From Didymella arachidicola (Eukaryota; Ascomycota; Dothideomycetes; Pleosporales; Didymellaceae), in NCBI GenBank assembly GCA_016630955.3, contig CM049985.1, forward strand, positions 558,001 to 622,000: 64,000 nt of DNA. The letters are read 5' to 3'. This document shows positions 31,944 to 42,970 of the stretch, piece by piece. The notes below the pieces were generated by a model. That model was not told the DNA's origin. It worked only from the letters and a program-made list of their open reading frames with translations, and searched no databases. Position 1 is the first letter of the stretch, and every line of letters begins with the position of its first letter. The translations under genes and the position numbers were made by a program.

Positions 31944-33512
31944 ATGCGCGTTCCTTTAATCAGACTGCAGTGCGGTACGTCAGATATCTTGAACAACAGG
32001 TGTTTCTACAGAATACTGATTGTGTCCAGGCGTCAACAGTTACGACTGGGGTGCGCTGCCCCACACTTGATGTTTACAGCAGTATGCTGAAGCTCTCTAG
32101 GAAAGGTTGGCAAGGACTCTGCGGCCGCCAAATTCCACGCTGCGACAGCCTCAGATGACTTCTCAATCCAAGAAGACAAGCCATATGCCGAGGCAAGTCT
32201 GTTCTATGCCATTGAGCAGGCCAAACAATTGACTCGGTCCAGCTATGGATGGGCACGCATCCCTCGCTTCCTTCGAAAGACCTCGAAACCCAGCGCTCCC
32301 TCCTCGAGCTCGTTCAAGAGAACCAGTCGCTTCTCTCTGCTGATATCGCCGAGCGCTACGAGAATAAGCTTCCCTTCCTCTTCAAGGTACTGTCGATTGG
32401 CAAGGCATTGAGTATTCAGGCACACCCAAACAAGGGCCTCGCAGAGCAGCTGCACAAGAAGGACCCCAAGAACTACCCCGGTAAGTCAACCGAATGCCCG
32501 CTGCAACCCAGACTGACAAATCGCGCCAGATAATAACCACAAGCCCGAGATGACCATCGCGGTCACACCATTCGACGGCCTTTGTGGCTTCCGCCCACTC
32601 GCCGAGATCGCACACTTCTTCCAGAACATCCCTTCGCTACGAAAGTTGGTCGGTGAGGAGGAAGCTAAGAACTTCGAGGACGCAGTCAAGGGTAAGGAGA
32701 CCTCAGACAAGGCAGAGGATGTCAAGGCCAACAAGAAGGCCCTACAGTCCGCCTTTACCAAGGTCATGAACACAGACAAGGATGCTCTGGCTTCTGCTGC
32801 AAAGGAACTCATCTCTGCCGCCAATTCTGAGGGCGCATCTTTTGCTGGCAACGGCGGTCCCTCGAACGACGGTCAGGAGCTCGCAGATCTCGTTATCCGC
32901 CTTGATGGGCAGTTTCCCGGCGACATTGGCCTCTTTGTGCAATTCTTCCTGAACTACGTCAAGCTCGACATCGGCGAAGCCATGTTCCTCAAGGCCGACG
33001 ACATTCACGCTTACCTCTCGGGAGATATCATCGAGTGCATGGCATCGTCAGACAACGTTGTGCGCGCCGGCTTCACACCCAAGTTCAAGGACGTCGAGAC
33101 TCTCACCACGATGCTGACCTACTCGTACGCGCCCATCAGCGAGCAGAAGATGAATCCTACGGACTATGCATATGCCAAGCTCAACACCATTGCTTATTCG
33201 TCGAATTCGTCGAATACAATCTACGACCCGCCGATCCCTGAGTTCGCAGTCATCAGGACAGCGTTGAATAAGAAGGGCGCAAAGAGCACATTCGATCCCA
33301 TCGATGGTCCCAGTATCATACTATGTACGAAGGGCAAGGGAACGATCAGCGTCGGACCGAAGAAAGAGGAGCTGAAGGAAGGCTTCGTCTACTTCGTTGG
33401 TGCTACCGCAGAGGTAGTCATTGAAAGCGAGACGGATGCTGGCGACGAGGAGGGTCTGGTCACATTCAAGGCTTTCTGCCAGCTCGACGAGGAGGCAAAG
33501 CAGAAGCTTTAA
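31944..33512 (+). CDS. Mannose-6-phosphate isomerase (type I, zinc-dependent)
   Basis: Interconverts fructose-6-phosphate and mannose-6-phosphate for GDP-mannose, glycosylation and cell wall (family knowledge). Exons are 31944-31974, 32030-32050 (21 nt), 32101-32192, 32243-32480 and 32530-33512; 454 residues. The reconstructed N-terminus RLQCGVNSYDWGKVGKDS and ELWMGTHPSLPS is the family signature. Zinc ligands lie in SIQAHPNKGLAEQLH and HKPEMTIAVTPF. The cupin halves continue through PGDIGLFVQFFLNYVKL. Intron 3 (32193-32242) uses a GC donor (GCAAGT) with a TTGAC branch and CAG end; no GT alternative keeps the ELWMGTH motif. Confidence 0.93.
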
Positions 33513-34010
33513 GCGACTAAAAAACTAGATCTCTCTGGCACGACATGAGACAATCACAGAAACGTAATGGTGCCCATCGTCTGCCCACCTTCACTGCAAT
33601 GCGCCCTAGCATGTACATCTGTCGTCTACGACCGATACTTTCAGCCCAGACCTGCTTGTTTAGGCAGGTTGTTCGGCCATGTCGCAGGCTAGGTGTTGAG
33701 AGTTGCAGGTGGTTTACGGTAGAGCACGCCCTTTGCAATGACAGGTGCGCCCTGGGGCATGTACAATGTCGACTGCAATCGACACTTGGTGAACAAACCT
33801 GCCCTATTCGGCAAATACGTGATCACAGTATCGATTGACTTTGCCCGAAGATTTCATGCAGACATGAGACTAGAGCGGCCACAATGAAAGTACAAGGTCG
33901 CACACTAGACGCGTTGCGCTAAGTTCCCCACAACGCGTCTGCCATGCAACCATGCCACGCCGAACCACCCACACAGCTTGAACACTTTCTCTTAGCAACC
34001 GTTTCTAGCC
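33513..34010. other. Intergenic, no gene seen
   Basis: Downstream of the PMI gene. It contains a small hairpin (ACCTGC ... GCAGGT near 33650), of no clear meaning. Confidence 0.4.
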
Positions 34011-34754
34011 ATGTCGAAGCAGGGGACCGTCGTAGAGCAGAAGCAGTTCTTTCTGCAAGCGAAGAAGCACCACCTCTCGCGCGCAATCATTCCGTCACAG
34101 CGCCTCAAGACCATCGCAGACGACGGAGGCATTGAGCTCAGCGTAGTCAAAGGCGCCCTCGACAAAGTCAACCGCGACCTCAAGCAGCACTCGCGCAAAG
34201 TTTATAGCCGGCAGATGATCGACCACATCGTCACGCAGATCGACGACCTGTACTGGGAATCTGGTGCGCACGACCTCGCCAACGATGAGGACGAAGCACA
34301 CGACGACGACGACGACACGCTCCGTAAATTCGACGATCTCACTCTAGATGCCAACATCGCCAAGCTGCCTACTGTCTGGGACACTTCTGCCGACCGCACA
34401 TCCTCCGACGTCTCGCAAGACGAATACACTGCCGCGCTCGCACGCCTGCAAGATCTCTCTGCCCAGCGTCTTGCGCTGCAGAGCAAGCTCAAAACATATC
34501 GCACGCTGCTTACTTTGCTTGAGCCATATCAGAAGCCGAAAGAGAACATACAGCCGAATCTCGTATGGAGGGATGCGCCGCTTGCGCCCGAACTGGCGAA
34601 AACGAGAACCCTGGCTATACGCGTTGCAGGCAGAGTGGGTGAGAGATTCGGCGATGTGCAGGTCCCAGCGACAAATAAGGAAGAGGGGGATGTTGACATG
34701 CTGGACTTGCAGCAGGGGAAAAAGAAAGTCGATGCTGTTCTTGCAGGCTGGTGA
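34011..34754 (+). CDS. Fta4-like kinetochore protein (Sim4/CCAN complex)
   Basis: Single exon of 247 residues. It is largely helical, with a conserved-looking N-terminus (FFLQAKKHHLSRAIIPSQRL), a helical block KVNRDLKQHSRKVYSRQMID, an acidic stretch (DEDEAHDDDDD), then a coiled-coil (EYTAALARLQDLSAQRLALQ). The layout and motifs resemble Fta4 of the fission-yeast Sim4 complex (Nkp1 in budding yeast), which sits in the constitutive centromere-associated network. This is recognition of a weakly conserved family, so the assignment is tentative; a generic small coiled-coil protein is the alternative. Confidence 0.6.
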   Translation: MSKQGTVVEQKQFFLQAKKHHLSRAIIPSQRLKTIADDGGIELSVVKGALDKVNRDLKQHSRKVYSRQMIDHIVTQIDDLYWESGAHDLANDEDEAHDDDDDTLRKFDDLTLDANIAKLPTVWDTSADRTSSDVSQDEYTAALARLQDLSAQRLALQSKLKTYRTLLTLLEPYQKPKENIQPNLVWRDAPLAPELAKTRTLAIRVAGRVGERFGDVQVPATNKEEGDVDMLDLQQGKKKVDAVLAGW

Positions 34755-35039
34755 GACGTAGCCGGGTGCTCGCTCTTGATTGTTTTGCTAGAGAAGCAGG
34801 CATGAGCGAGCGTTGCGCTCCGTCGACGGCAGGCACGCATTGATGTGCACTTGTCTCCACCCTTCAAGTTGGTCTCACCACTCCACGACACCAACTATCA
34901 CTTCAGCGGATAACGCTATTGCTACCCTCTTAGCAGACATTCGCTATTTAACATGGCTCGTGCGTGGACAGCATGATTATGCAGCAGCTCCTGCTAACGA
35001 TGTGTAGGTTCACGCCGCATATCTCGCATAGCAACCCCC

Positions 35040-36116
35040 ATGACTACTTCCAGGCGGCCACCAGGGGCAAACACTGCGGTCAGGCGTAGGGAACGCCAAG
35101 AACGCTACAGGCGGACTCGTACTGCACCAGAGGTATACAGACATTGTAAGACTATTGTCTCTGCCGCTCTCGCAATATTCGAACGCAACGTTGAGCTAGC
35201 GAGTCGAAGACGACTGTCGAGGCGCCGTCCGTGGTACATTGAGAAGCGCGCTTCAAGTCCCAGTCCCATCCGCCAAACGGTCGTCCCGGAGCAACCTACA
35301 GCCGAAACTCCAACCTCCAGCAACTCTGGTGTGCCTTTCGATGAGATTCGCAGATCTCTCCAAATGACCACGATCAGCGACGCTTCAGACTCGTCTGCGT
35401 CCGAGTCCTCGATGAGCACCGTGAAGGCCAGGAAATCCAGGAGGCGACGTTCTTCAACACGCCCCCGAAGCAGCTCTGATCCCACTGCGGACGTACCCCG
35501 GCCAAGGTGGCGTTAGGAACCACGGTCAGACGAGCACGGCATACTGCGACTGAACAGGGACGTCATCGCAGCGAGTGGCATGCTCACTGTGAAAGGAGAT
35601 CTGCAACACGAGAGGCTCCAGGTGTCTCTCGGCCAGGAGGCTGGCGACATACTGAATCGCGAACGAGAAAGGCGATTGAACGCCCTGGACTTGGCCAATT
35701 ACCCAGACACTCTCCAGGACCCGGCAGACTACCTTCAGGGCGAGGCAGAGATGCAGTCCGAGCGTAGGTCTGGAGAAGAGGACGCGGTGGTTTCCGAATC
35801 ACCTGTGCCGAGCAGTTACTCTGATGGTCAAGACGACGGCGAGGAGGTGCACTGTGACACCGAAGACGATAGCGTGGGTGTAGTCGCTGGTCCCAGCACA
35901 GGCAACAATATGGCATATGGAATGTCGTGTCCTATGCCCATGGGCCCATACCAACCCGACAAGCATGCCACGCCTGACCTGGGGACTGATTACGATGATG
36001 ACGACGACGACTGCTGGTGCGGATATTGCATGGACTCGCTCTTGGTATGTTGGAATCATTGCTGGTGGACCTGGGGATGCAGCTGCTGCATGTGCGGGAG
36101 GCCTCGGACAGGATGA
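35040..36116 (+). CDS. Hypothetical protein with Arg/Ser-rich N-terminus and Cys/Trp-rich C-terminus
   Basis: Two open frames join across an intron (35507-35557, 51 nt) in phase, giving exons 35040-35506 and 35558-36116 and 341 residues. I do not recognise it. Residues 1-30 and 140-155 are strongly basic (RRRERQERYRRTRT; RKSRRRRSSTRPRS). The middle is acidic (GEEDAVVSES; DDGEEVHCDTEDD). The last 45 residues are a run of Asp, then a Cys/Trp-rich tail (CWCGYCMDSLL, CWNHCWWTWGC, SCCMC). The donor GTGGCG is weak, so the two frames could alternatively be separate or mis-spliced. Confidence 0.45.
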
Positions 36117-36380
36117 GCGCCAGGACTCGAAGTAGACCTTAGATTCGCCATTCTTTTACACACAATATTCAGGAAGCTTGTAGTAGTGTTCAGATTCGAT
36201 TCTCACTGGAGGTGATGGGTAGAGAATCTTTCATTTCTCCCCGCGTGTCCCGTGAATCCTCCAAGATCGACTGTCTTCATGACTTCACAGTCTGCCCGCC
36301 AAACGCCGCGCTATGCAATGCCCAAACACGCTGTATCGTCTCAACATGCTCTCGTATAAAATCCAGAATAAACGAACGTG

Positions 36381-37225
36381 CTACTCGGCCTTGTCCTCCT
36401 CATCGCTGCTATCCCCCTCCCTCTCCTCCCACCCCGCCAGCCTCCTCAGCACTCGATTCTCCTCCTTCAATCCCCGTATCTCAGCAACAAGCCCCTCGTC
36501 CCCCTGGCTCTGCACCTTCAGCGCCCGTCTCGCGTACTCGGCCACACGGCCCAGCCCCGCCTGCCACTCCGAGTGCTCGAGGCGCAGCTGCATGCTCGTT
36601 GCGCGCTCGGTGTCGAGGAGGGTCTGGTAGTGTTTGTGCAGGGCGAGAATGGAGGAAGTCTGCGTGTATGCGTAGGGCCGCAGCTTGTCGAGGAGCAGGG
36701 TGAGGGCGTTCTCGTAGTCGGTCACGAGGCTGGTGAGCGAGGCGTTGTGCGCGGAGAGGGCAGAGACCGAGGACTCGAGGGACGCGATGCGGGATTGCAG
36801 CGTGGTGCGTTCGGCGGCCAGGGCTGCTGCTGGTGGTGGGCCGGTCAGTATACTGTCCACGTTGCCACACACGCAGCGGCGGGATACACACCGCTCAGCT
36901 CCCCGTTTACTTGGGCCGAAGAGGGAATCGCACCGCCTTCCTCGGCGGCCCGTTGCTGCAGTGCGGCGACGCCGTTCAGCACGCCCGCCGTCTGCGCCTT
37001 GTTCTCCTCGAGTAGCTGCGACAGCTGCTGGACCACGCCCCACAGGTGGTTCATGTCGGTCTGCTGGCCGCCGCTCGGCAGGCCGTTGACCAGGGGGATG
37101 CCGTTCTGCGGTGCGGCGCCGTTCATCGAGGCCTGTGAGGGTGAGGGCGAGGGCGAGGGCGAGGGCGAGGCACGGGACATGCCGCCGGCGTTTACGCTGC
37201 TGTCGAGGAAGGAGTAGTTGTTCAT
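36381..37225 (-). CDS. SIKE/FGFR1OP2-family coiled-coil protein (SCI1-like STRIPAK subunit)
   Basis: Exons 36892-37225 and 36381-36829; 260 residues. The N-terminus has a Ser-Pro run (SPSPSPSPSPS) and a low-complexity stretch, followed by helices (HLWGVVQQLSQLLEEN). The C-terminal half is a coiled-coil whose order of blocks (YENALTLLLDKLR, HSEWQAGLGRVAEYARRAL, LKEENRVLRRL) matches that of SIKE/FGFR1OP2 proteins. In filamentous fungi the homologue (SCI1) is a small subunit of the STRIPAK phosphatase-kinase complex. The acceptor is a repeated CAG (36830-36824), so one to two Ala/Gln-coding triplets may be included or skipped. The acidic tail is DSSDEEDKAE. Confidence 0.6.
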
Positions 37226-37779
37226 TGCGTCTGCAGGGCGCGAGATTTGACGCGGGAAGTGGGCGCCGTGGCGCGGTGGGTGGAGATGCGACGGGAGCTT
37301 GTCGGGTTGTGCGTTTCGGTTTGGTTGCGGCTATGGACACTGGAGACTCGGCAGAGCACAATGTCAGATGTTTGGGTTTGCGCCGGGGGCCTGGATTGAG
37401 TGTTGATTGCAATGCGCCAGATGTCTGAGTGTGGGGAAGTACCACCGCGGGAGCGAGCAGTCGCGCAGGGTACGGCCTAGCGTCTTGGTACCAACAGGGG
37501 TATCTCGTTCTGACTTGCGGCCCTGAGTGTCAAGAGCAGCGAGCAGTCATGTTGCGGGAAGGTGGTGTCGTACTCGGTGTCTATTGAAAGTAGGAATCTT
37601 CAATCCTTATAGGGGCATGCTATGTAACAATGGGTATAACCATGCGTCCCACCATGCGAGAAATCCGTCAAGCGCTATATGTACCATGCAGGTCGCACAC
37701 GCTATGCGAGAGATGCCAATGCTGATCAAAGTACTCGCTAAAAACTCAAAAAGAAATCTGGCCTCTACCGCACCTCCTT
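37226..37779. other. Intergenic, no gene seen
   Basis: Upstream of the SIKE-like gene and downstream of the CSC1-like gene. No RNA gene or conserved open frame seen. Confidence 0.4.
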
Positions 37780-40700
37780 CTACACCTCCATGTTCTCAAA
37801 CGGATCGCGGTCCGGCGGCAGTCCCCTATACATGACCTTTCCACGTCCATCAAGTCGGGCATTGACGCTCGTGATCCAGATGCGCTCACTGAACGCACTT
37901 GTGCGCTGGATTTCGTCCTTAGAGACACCCAGCTCGTCGTGCGGGATCCAGACAGCCGGTTGAATAGTTCGTGTGGCAGGGTGCTGGAAACTGCGCTTAA
38001 TAAGCTTCTGGCGGGCCTCGGGCTCCATGTCTTGAAGCTCGTCGTCAATGTTATCGAACAAGTTGGCCGTGGGGAGCACCTGCGACTCAATGTCGCGCAC
38101 AGGTCGGGAGATGCCATCGGTGACGTCCTCCAAGCCGCGTTTGAGTGTATCCGCGAAAGCATCGAGAGGGTCCTTGCGCTTATGCTTCTTAGGCGTCGCG
38201 TGTGACCGGGAACGAGAGCGGCTATCATTGACCGAAGTACGCGACTTGTTGGCCCACTTCTTACGCGACCGCTCAGGGCTGTCGAAGTGCGTAAGCTCGA
38301 AAGCTTCGTTACCATTGCCGGACGGTGTCCGCTGGGCAGCTATACGGTCCATGGCTTCCATGTGGGCACGCTCACGATCCTCTGCCTTCTGAGCGGCAGC
38401 CACCTCTCCAACGAGCGACTGATGCTCCGCATCGTCTTCCTTGGTCCATCGAGCGGCTTGAACGCGCTGAAACTCCTCGTCTCGCTCGACAGCCTCGTCT
38501 TCGAAAGTAATCGGAAGGTAGGTGAAGAGCGGACTAAAAGCTCGGTTGAGTATAAACTGGAAGAGAACCGTGAATATCATGGTGATAATCATGATGATGC
38601 CGTGGGGTAAACATGAGTTGTTGCTCTGCAAGAAGAACAGGCCGATGAGGCAAAGTTCCATGAAGTAGATGCCAGTGAACAGCTGGTTGACGGCCTTTGG
38701 GAAAATCAGTCCATTCGTTTCGGCCGTAGCGTACGAGACGTAGATCATCTGGTATCGGTACGTGAACCAGAACAGGCTGAAAGTGATCAACATCATGATC
38801 ATGATCAACGGTGAGATGACCGAGTAAATAATACCGATGGAACCAAAGTTGGTATAGACCGGAATCATGGTGCCCCAGTTGATGCCGGACCTGTTCAATA
38901 CCCGGGAAACTTTCTCACGGGGAGTTGTGTCGAAGAAGCCAAAGAGAATGATGACAGCGATCGCGCCAATCTGTAGAAGAGTACCGGAGCTGATACTGAA
39001 GGCCTGAAGAATCATGTACGAGAAGAAATAGTTCGCAGCCCTAGGTAGGTTTTGAGCCAATGTCTGAGGAATGCCGATGGGGTTATTGGTGATCTCCTCG
39101 ATCGTCGCCGTGATACCAGTAGACAGGGACACGACCAAGAACAGTTGGATGAACACGAATGCGAAGTAGAAGTTCTGCACTAGAAGCTCGCGCTCTCCAG
39201 AGGTTGTAGTCCCAGTTACGCCAGCGAGGAACCGGAGCAGAATTGGCAGAACCGCGAACAGCACAGCCAGAAGTAGCGGAGGCAAGACACCTTCGACGAA
39301 GCTAAGCGCCCAGGGCGGCAATTTCTCGAGGAAACCTAGCCAAGGTAGATCGTCGGTCAGGGTAGACACCTGGGACAGAGCTCCAGTGAATGAGACTGGG
39401 ATACCCCAGAAGATAATCAGACCGACGATCAGCAAGATGACACCAAACAGGCGAAGGTAACGTTCCCACCACTTCATCGTCAGGTTGTCCCAAAGCACGT
39501 GATTTGGATTTACTTCAACGGTTCTGGGGTCCATCTGCCTTGGGACGTGATGACTGAGTGACTGACAAGCCATATGGGCGGCGACCTGGTGGTTGAACTG
39601 AATGAAGGCAGAATTCATGAGTGGGTATCGCTCAGGGTGAGCCTGGTCCTCATCAATCTCCGCGTTGAGACGAGCCAGCTCCTTGCGGCAATGGTAGATC
39701 GTGTCAACCTTTTTGCCAATCAACGGGATTGCAGGCCACCAATCCCATGAGAAGATAGGAAGGCGCATAGTGTCGCGGTCCTTGGGCGTGATGTACGTTC
39801 TCCAAAGTGCGGTCTCGTCATCTTCTTCGGCAGCTTCATTGTAGATACCTCTCAGGTCATACTTGACCTTGACAGGTTCTGTCAGTTCGTCGGGCAGGAC
39901 CTCACCCTCTGTGCGGAAAGGCTGGGGACTTGTGAAGTCATCGCTCATCCGTCGCAGTGGACGTATGGGGTTCAAACGCGAGTCATTGAACTTCTGCAAT
40001 GCGCCCTTCTTCTTGTCCTTTTCTTTGTGTTGGTGCTTGTGTTTGTGTTTCTCGTCAGGCGTACTTTGCTGGGTGACAGTTTGATCAGACTCCAGCGGGT
40101 CCCGATCTGGGACGGCTAGCGGCGAGTATGTATCGCTGCTAGCGCCTCGGGTGATGAAATCCGCGGAGGTTGGCGAGGAGATGGGTCGCTCCCCACTTCC
40201 ATCAAGAGGCTGGGGCTGGCCATGTTTGTCCTTGACGAAAGCTCCCCTCAGACCGCCATAGAGCTTCTTGTTGAAATTGCCCACGCCCTGTCCTACGTCG
40301 CGGAACCCATCTCCAACGGCATGCAGGCCCTGACCAACGAATGGTATTGGCAAAATGCCCTTTTTGCGTGAAGGTGATGAGGAGCGTGACGAGTCAGAGG
40401 ACGAAGAAGAAGACCCGTCCTCTTCCAAAACAGACTGGAGCTGGCGCTCAATCTGATGAGGATTACCGGCGTCTATACCATGATCAATCTTCTCGTTAGC
40501 AATCTCTTGGTCTTTCTGCGCTTCTTCTGCCTTCCTCTCCTTCTTGGTCTTCTTCTTTCTGCCTTCTTCCTTCGCCTTGGCCTCAAGCATCTCCTTGTGC
40601 TTTTTAGTGCACTTAATAATCAGATTCGTTTCGGCCGACTCGAGAGTACGCGCAATCTTACTCCGCTTGTTGACTTTATCTTGTAGCTCATCGTAGTTAC

Positions 40701-41518
40701 GGTTGATCCAGATCTCCTTGATACCGCCGGGAAAGACATCATAGAGCGCATCGAGAGCAGCCACCGTGAGCCATTTGCGGGGAATGCTCTGTACGAGAAT
40801 GGTCGTTGCAGAAGCGCGGATGCGGTGCTCGGGCATGGTGAGGATGGTCTGCCTGAGACGGACAAACTTCCTCATGGCGAGGAAGAAATTGAAGCAGACC
40901 CAGCAAACGACAAGTACAGCCAAGATCAAGTGCGCCCAGAGGCGATTGCGTTTGTTCTCAAAAGCCACGTTTGGCCATGCGAAGGAGTCCAGTCCCGATA
41001 CGCCTGGCTCATCGCCAACGCGATTGATGGGCAGCAAAATAGGGAGAATGATGATAGCCATGGGTATGAATATGCGAAGTAGAAGCTGCAGATATTGCAG
41101 GAAAAGGAAGCCATCGACACCTGCAATACGGATGAGCTCACGATCACTAATCTTGAACACCGTCTTGATAGAGTCGATTGCGGTAACGGGGGCTGCGATG
41201 CGCTTGGCTTGCGGTACGAAGGCTGTCTTGTAGTAGCTGTCATCTATTAGTCTTGTCATCTTCGCAAATATCTAGTACGCACTATATCCTCTGGAAGAGG
41301 GTCTGCCGCTGTGTCTTCGGCTCTGTCGAAGTCTTGCCCGAGCGTATGATCTTCCAGTTGCCACTCAGAATTATGAAGAAGCCCATCTGTATGCCGAAGA
41401 CAACGGCAGCGGTGGACAGAGACGCCGCGAACTTCTCGATACTCTGATTTTCCCTCCCAAAGGCGGCGCCAGCACCCATGGTGCTAGTGTTCGTGGCCGC
41501 CGACGCGGTGGACGACAT
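37780..41518 (-). CDS. CSC1/OSCA-type calcium-permeable cation channel (DUF221/RSN1_7TM)
   Basis: Multi-pass osmosensitive channel of the CSC1/OSCA/TMEM63 family (family knowledge). Exons 41283-41518 and 37780-41236, intron 46 nt; 1230 residues. The first TM (STAAVVFGIQMGFFIILSGN) lies in exon 1. Two more TMs precede a long cytosolic loop (about 200-620) rich in Lys and Glu and disordered (SSSSSDSSRSSSPSRKK). The conserved core includes AFIQFNHQVAAHMACQS, then a TM bundle from about 670 to 1010 (GVILLIVGLIIFWGIPVSFT; SRVLNRSGINWGTMIPVYTN). The C-terminal tail has Lys/Arg-rich runs and ends PPDRDPFENMEV. The long loop and tail are typical of filamentous fungi. Confidence 0.9.
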
Positions 41519-42970
41519 GATTGCAATTGTTGGTGCGCTGTAGCGCTATCTGCAGTATAGATTGTGCGCAATAGGTGGTTGTGGTTGGTATATGCTGAGA
41601 GCGCCCTTGGCAGTTAGTGTGAAGCCATAGGTACGTCGTTGAAAGGGAAGTGACGGCGCGGCGTTTGAAGTAAGGGTTCGTAGGTGACGAGGGTCGAGAG
41701 GGGTCCTGAAAGGAATGCACGCACAAAGCGAAGGGTCACAGGAAGAGCATTGTTGGTGTTCAACGTCGACGTGTTATTAGACTTACCCTGGTGCGTACCG
41801 GGTACTTGGCAGAGGGCGCCAGCGCCTCCTCGTCACCGCTTGAATCGCGCTCAGCCAAACAATATACCAAAACCGACAACGAGCTGGGGTCTTAGCGCCC
41901 GTACGCGGGCGTACTCCCGCCAACGTTATCGGCCGCCTTGCGCTTGTCTGTAACTTGTCTAATGTGTTCATGGTCAGCAACATGTTTCTTTGCTGTTTCG
42001 AGTCTCTTGATCTTTACATATATATCGGTAGGAGCATTAAGAAATCCACGTTTTGCGGAGCATAGTCCAGCGACTATCAAAACCCAAACCCCCGTCGATG
42101 ACGGCGCCAAGGGCCTGTGCTTCGGTGGTGCGCCACGCTGGACCGTACTTCCGTATTCGCTCGGCTCGCGTGCTCATCCCATGTCGGTGTCGCAGGAATT
42201 CCAAGAATCTGCAGTCCAGCAGCAAGGCATGCACGTGCACGACAACGCTGATACATACAGATAGGTCCACATCCCCGTGCGCGCCGAATCCGCCGACGGG
42301 GTCAGTGCAAACACTACACAAGTCAATTCAAAAGGGGTGTGAGTACGACGGGGCCTGATCGTGGCAGCAGCTTCCAGGAGAGTTGCCGCAGTAAGCTTCT
42401 GACTGCACCATTTTTATATGACCAAGACACCAAGTACGTGGGAAAGGCAGTATGTGGCACAGGCACCGAGCAAGCGAGTCCCGAGCTCAACGCTGAAGCT
42501 GTGGCGGTGCAAATGGAACCCGCAATGTTAAGGAAACGAGCATAGCCCACTCCAGACTCAATACACTCAACTTTTGACCAATCAGTCATGGTATCAAAAG
42601 CCGAAGCCAGGCTCACACCTTTCAGATTTTGCCTTGCCAAAGAGGGATTCTCACAGCAGAAAGACTGAGCGATTACTGAGCGATATGAGGATGTATTTAA
42701 ACTGTTCAAAGAAGCGCTTATGGGCACTAATATCTTCAGCACATTCATATCTAAGTCTTTGCATCCCTACAGAATGTTGCAATCAATCATCACTCTACAC
42801 CCAAGTGTCTTTCAATCGCACCTTGGGAGACGGCATATCAGAACGTTTTTTTGACATTACGCTATAGAAAACATGCTTCGGCAAAACGAGCCCTATAGTT
42901 CTCCATTTATAAAGCATGCACGCATCTAGCTATCATTATCCCCGTGTACACTTCCATACCCGTCATCCCC
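41519..42970. other. Intergenic, 1.45 kb, with one possible small ORF
   Basis: Upstream of the channel gene and downstream of the nuclear protein gene. The only frame with coding-like composition is at 42037-42177 (listed separately). No tRNA or snRNA could be folded by eye. Confidence 0.35.
42037..42177 (-). other. Possible small ORF (46 codons), unidentified
   Basis: The minus frame begins MSTRAERIRKYGPAWRTTEA and then QALGAVIDGGLGFDSRW; composition is coding-like and basic. A second coding-like frame in another phase follows at 41892-42050 (VKIKRLETAKKHVADHEHIR). No clean intron joins them. It could be a small gene with a missed intron or a relic; the family is unknown. Confidence 0.25.
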
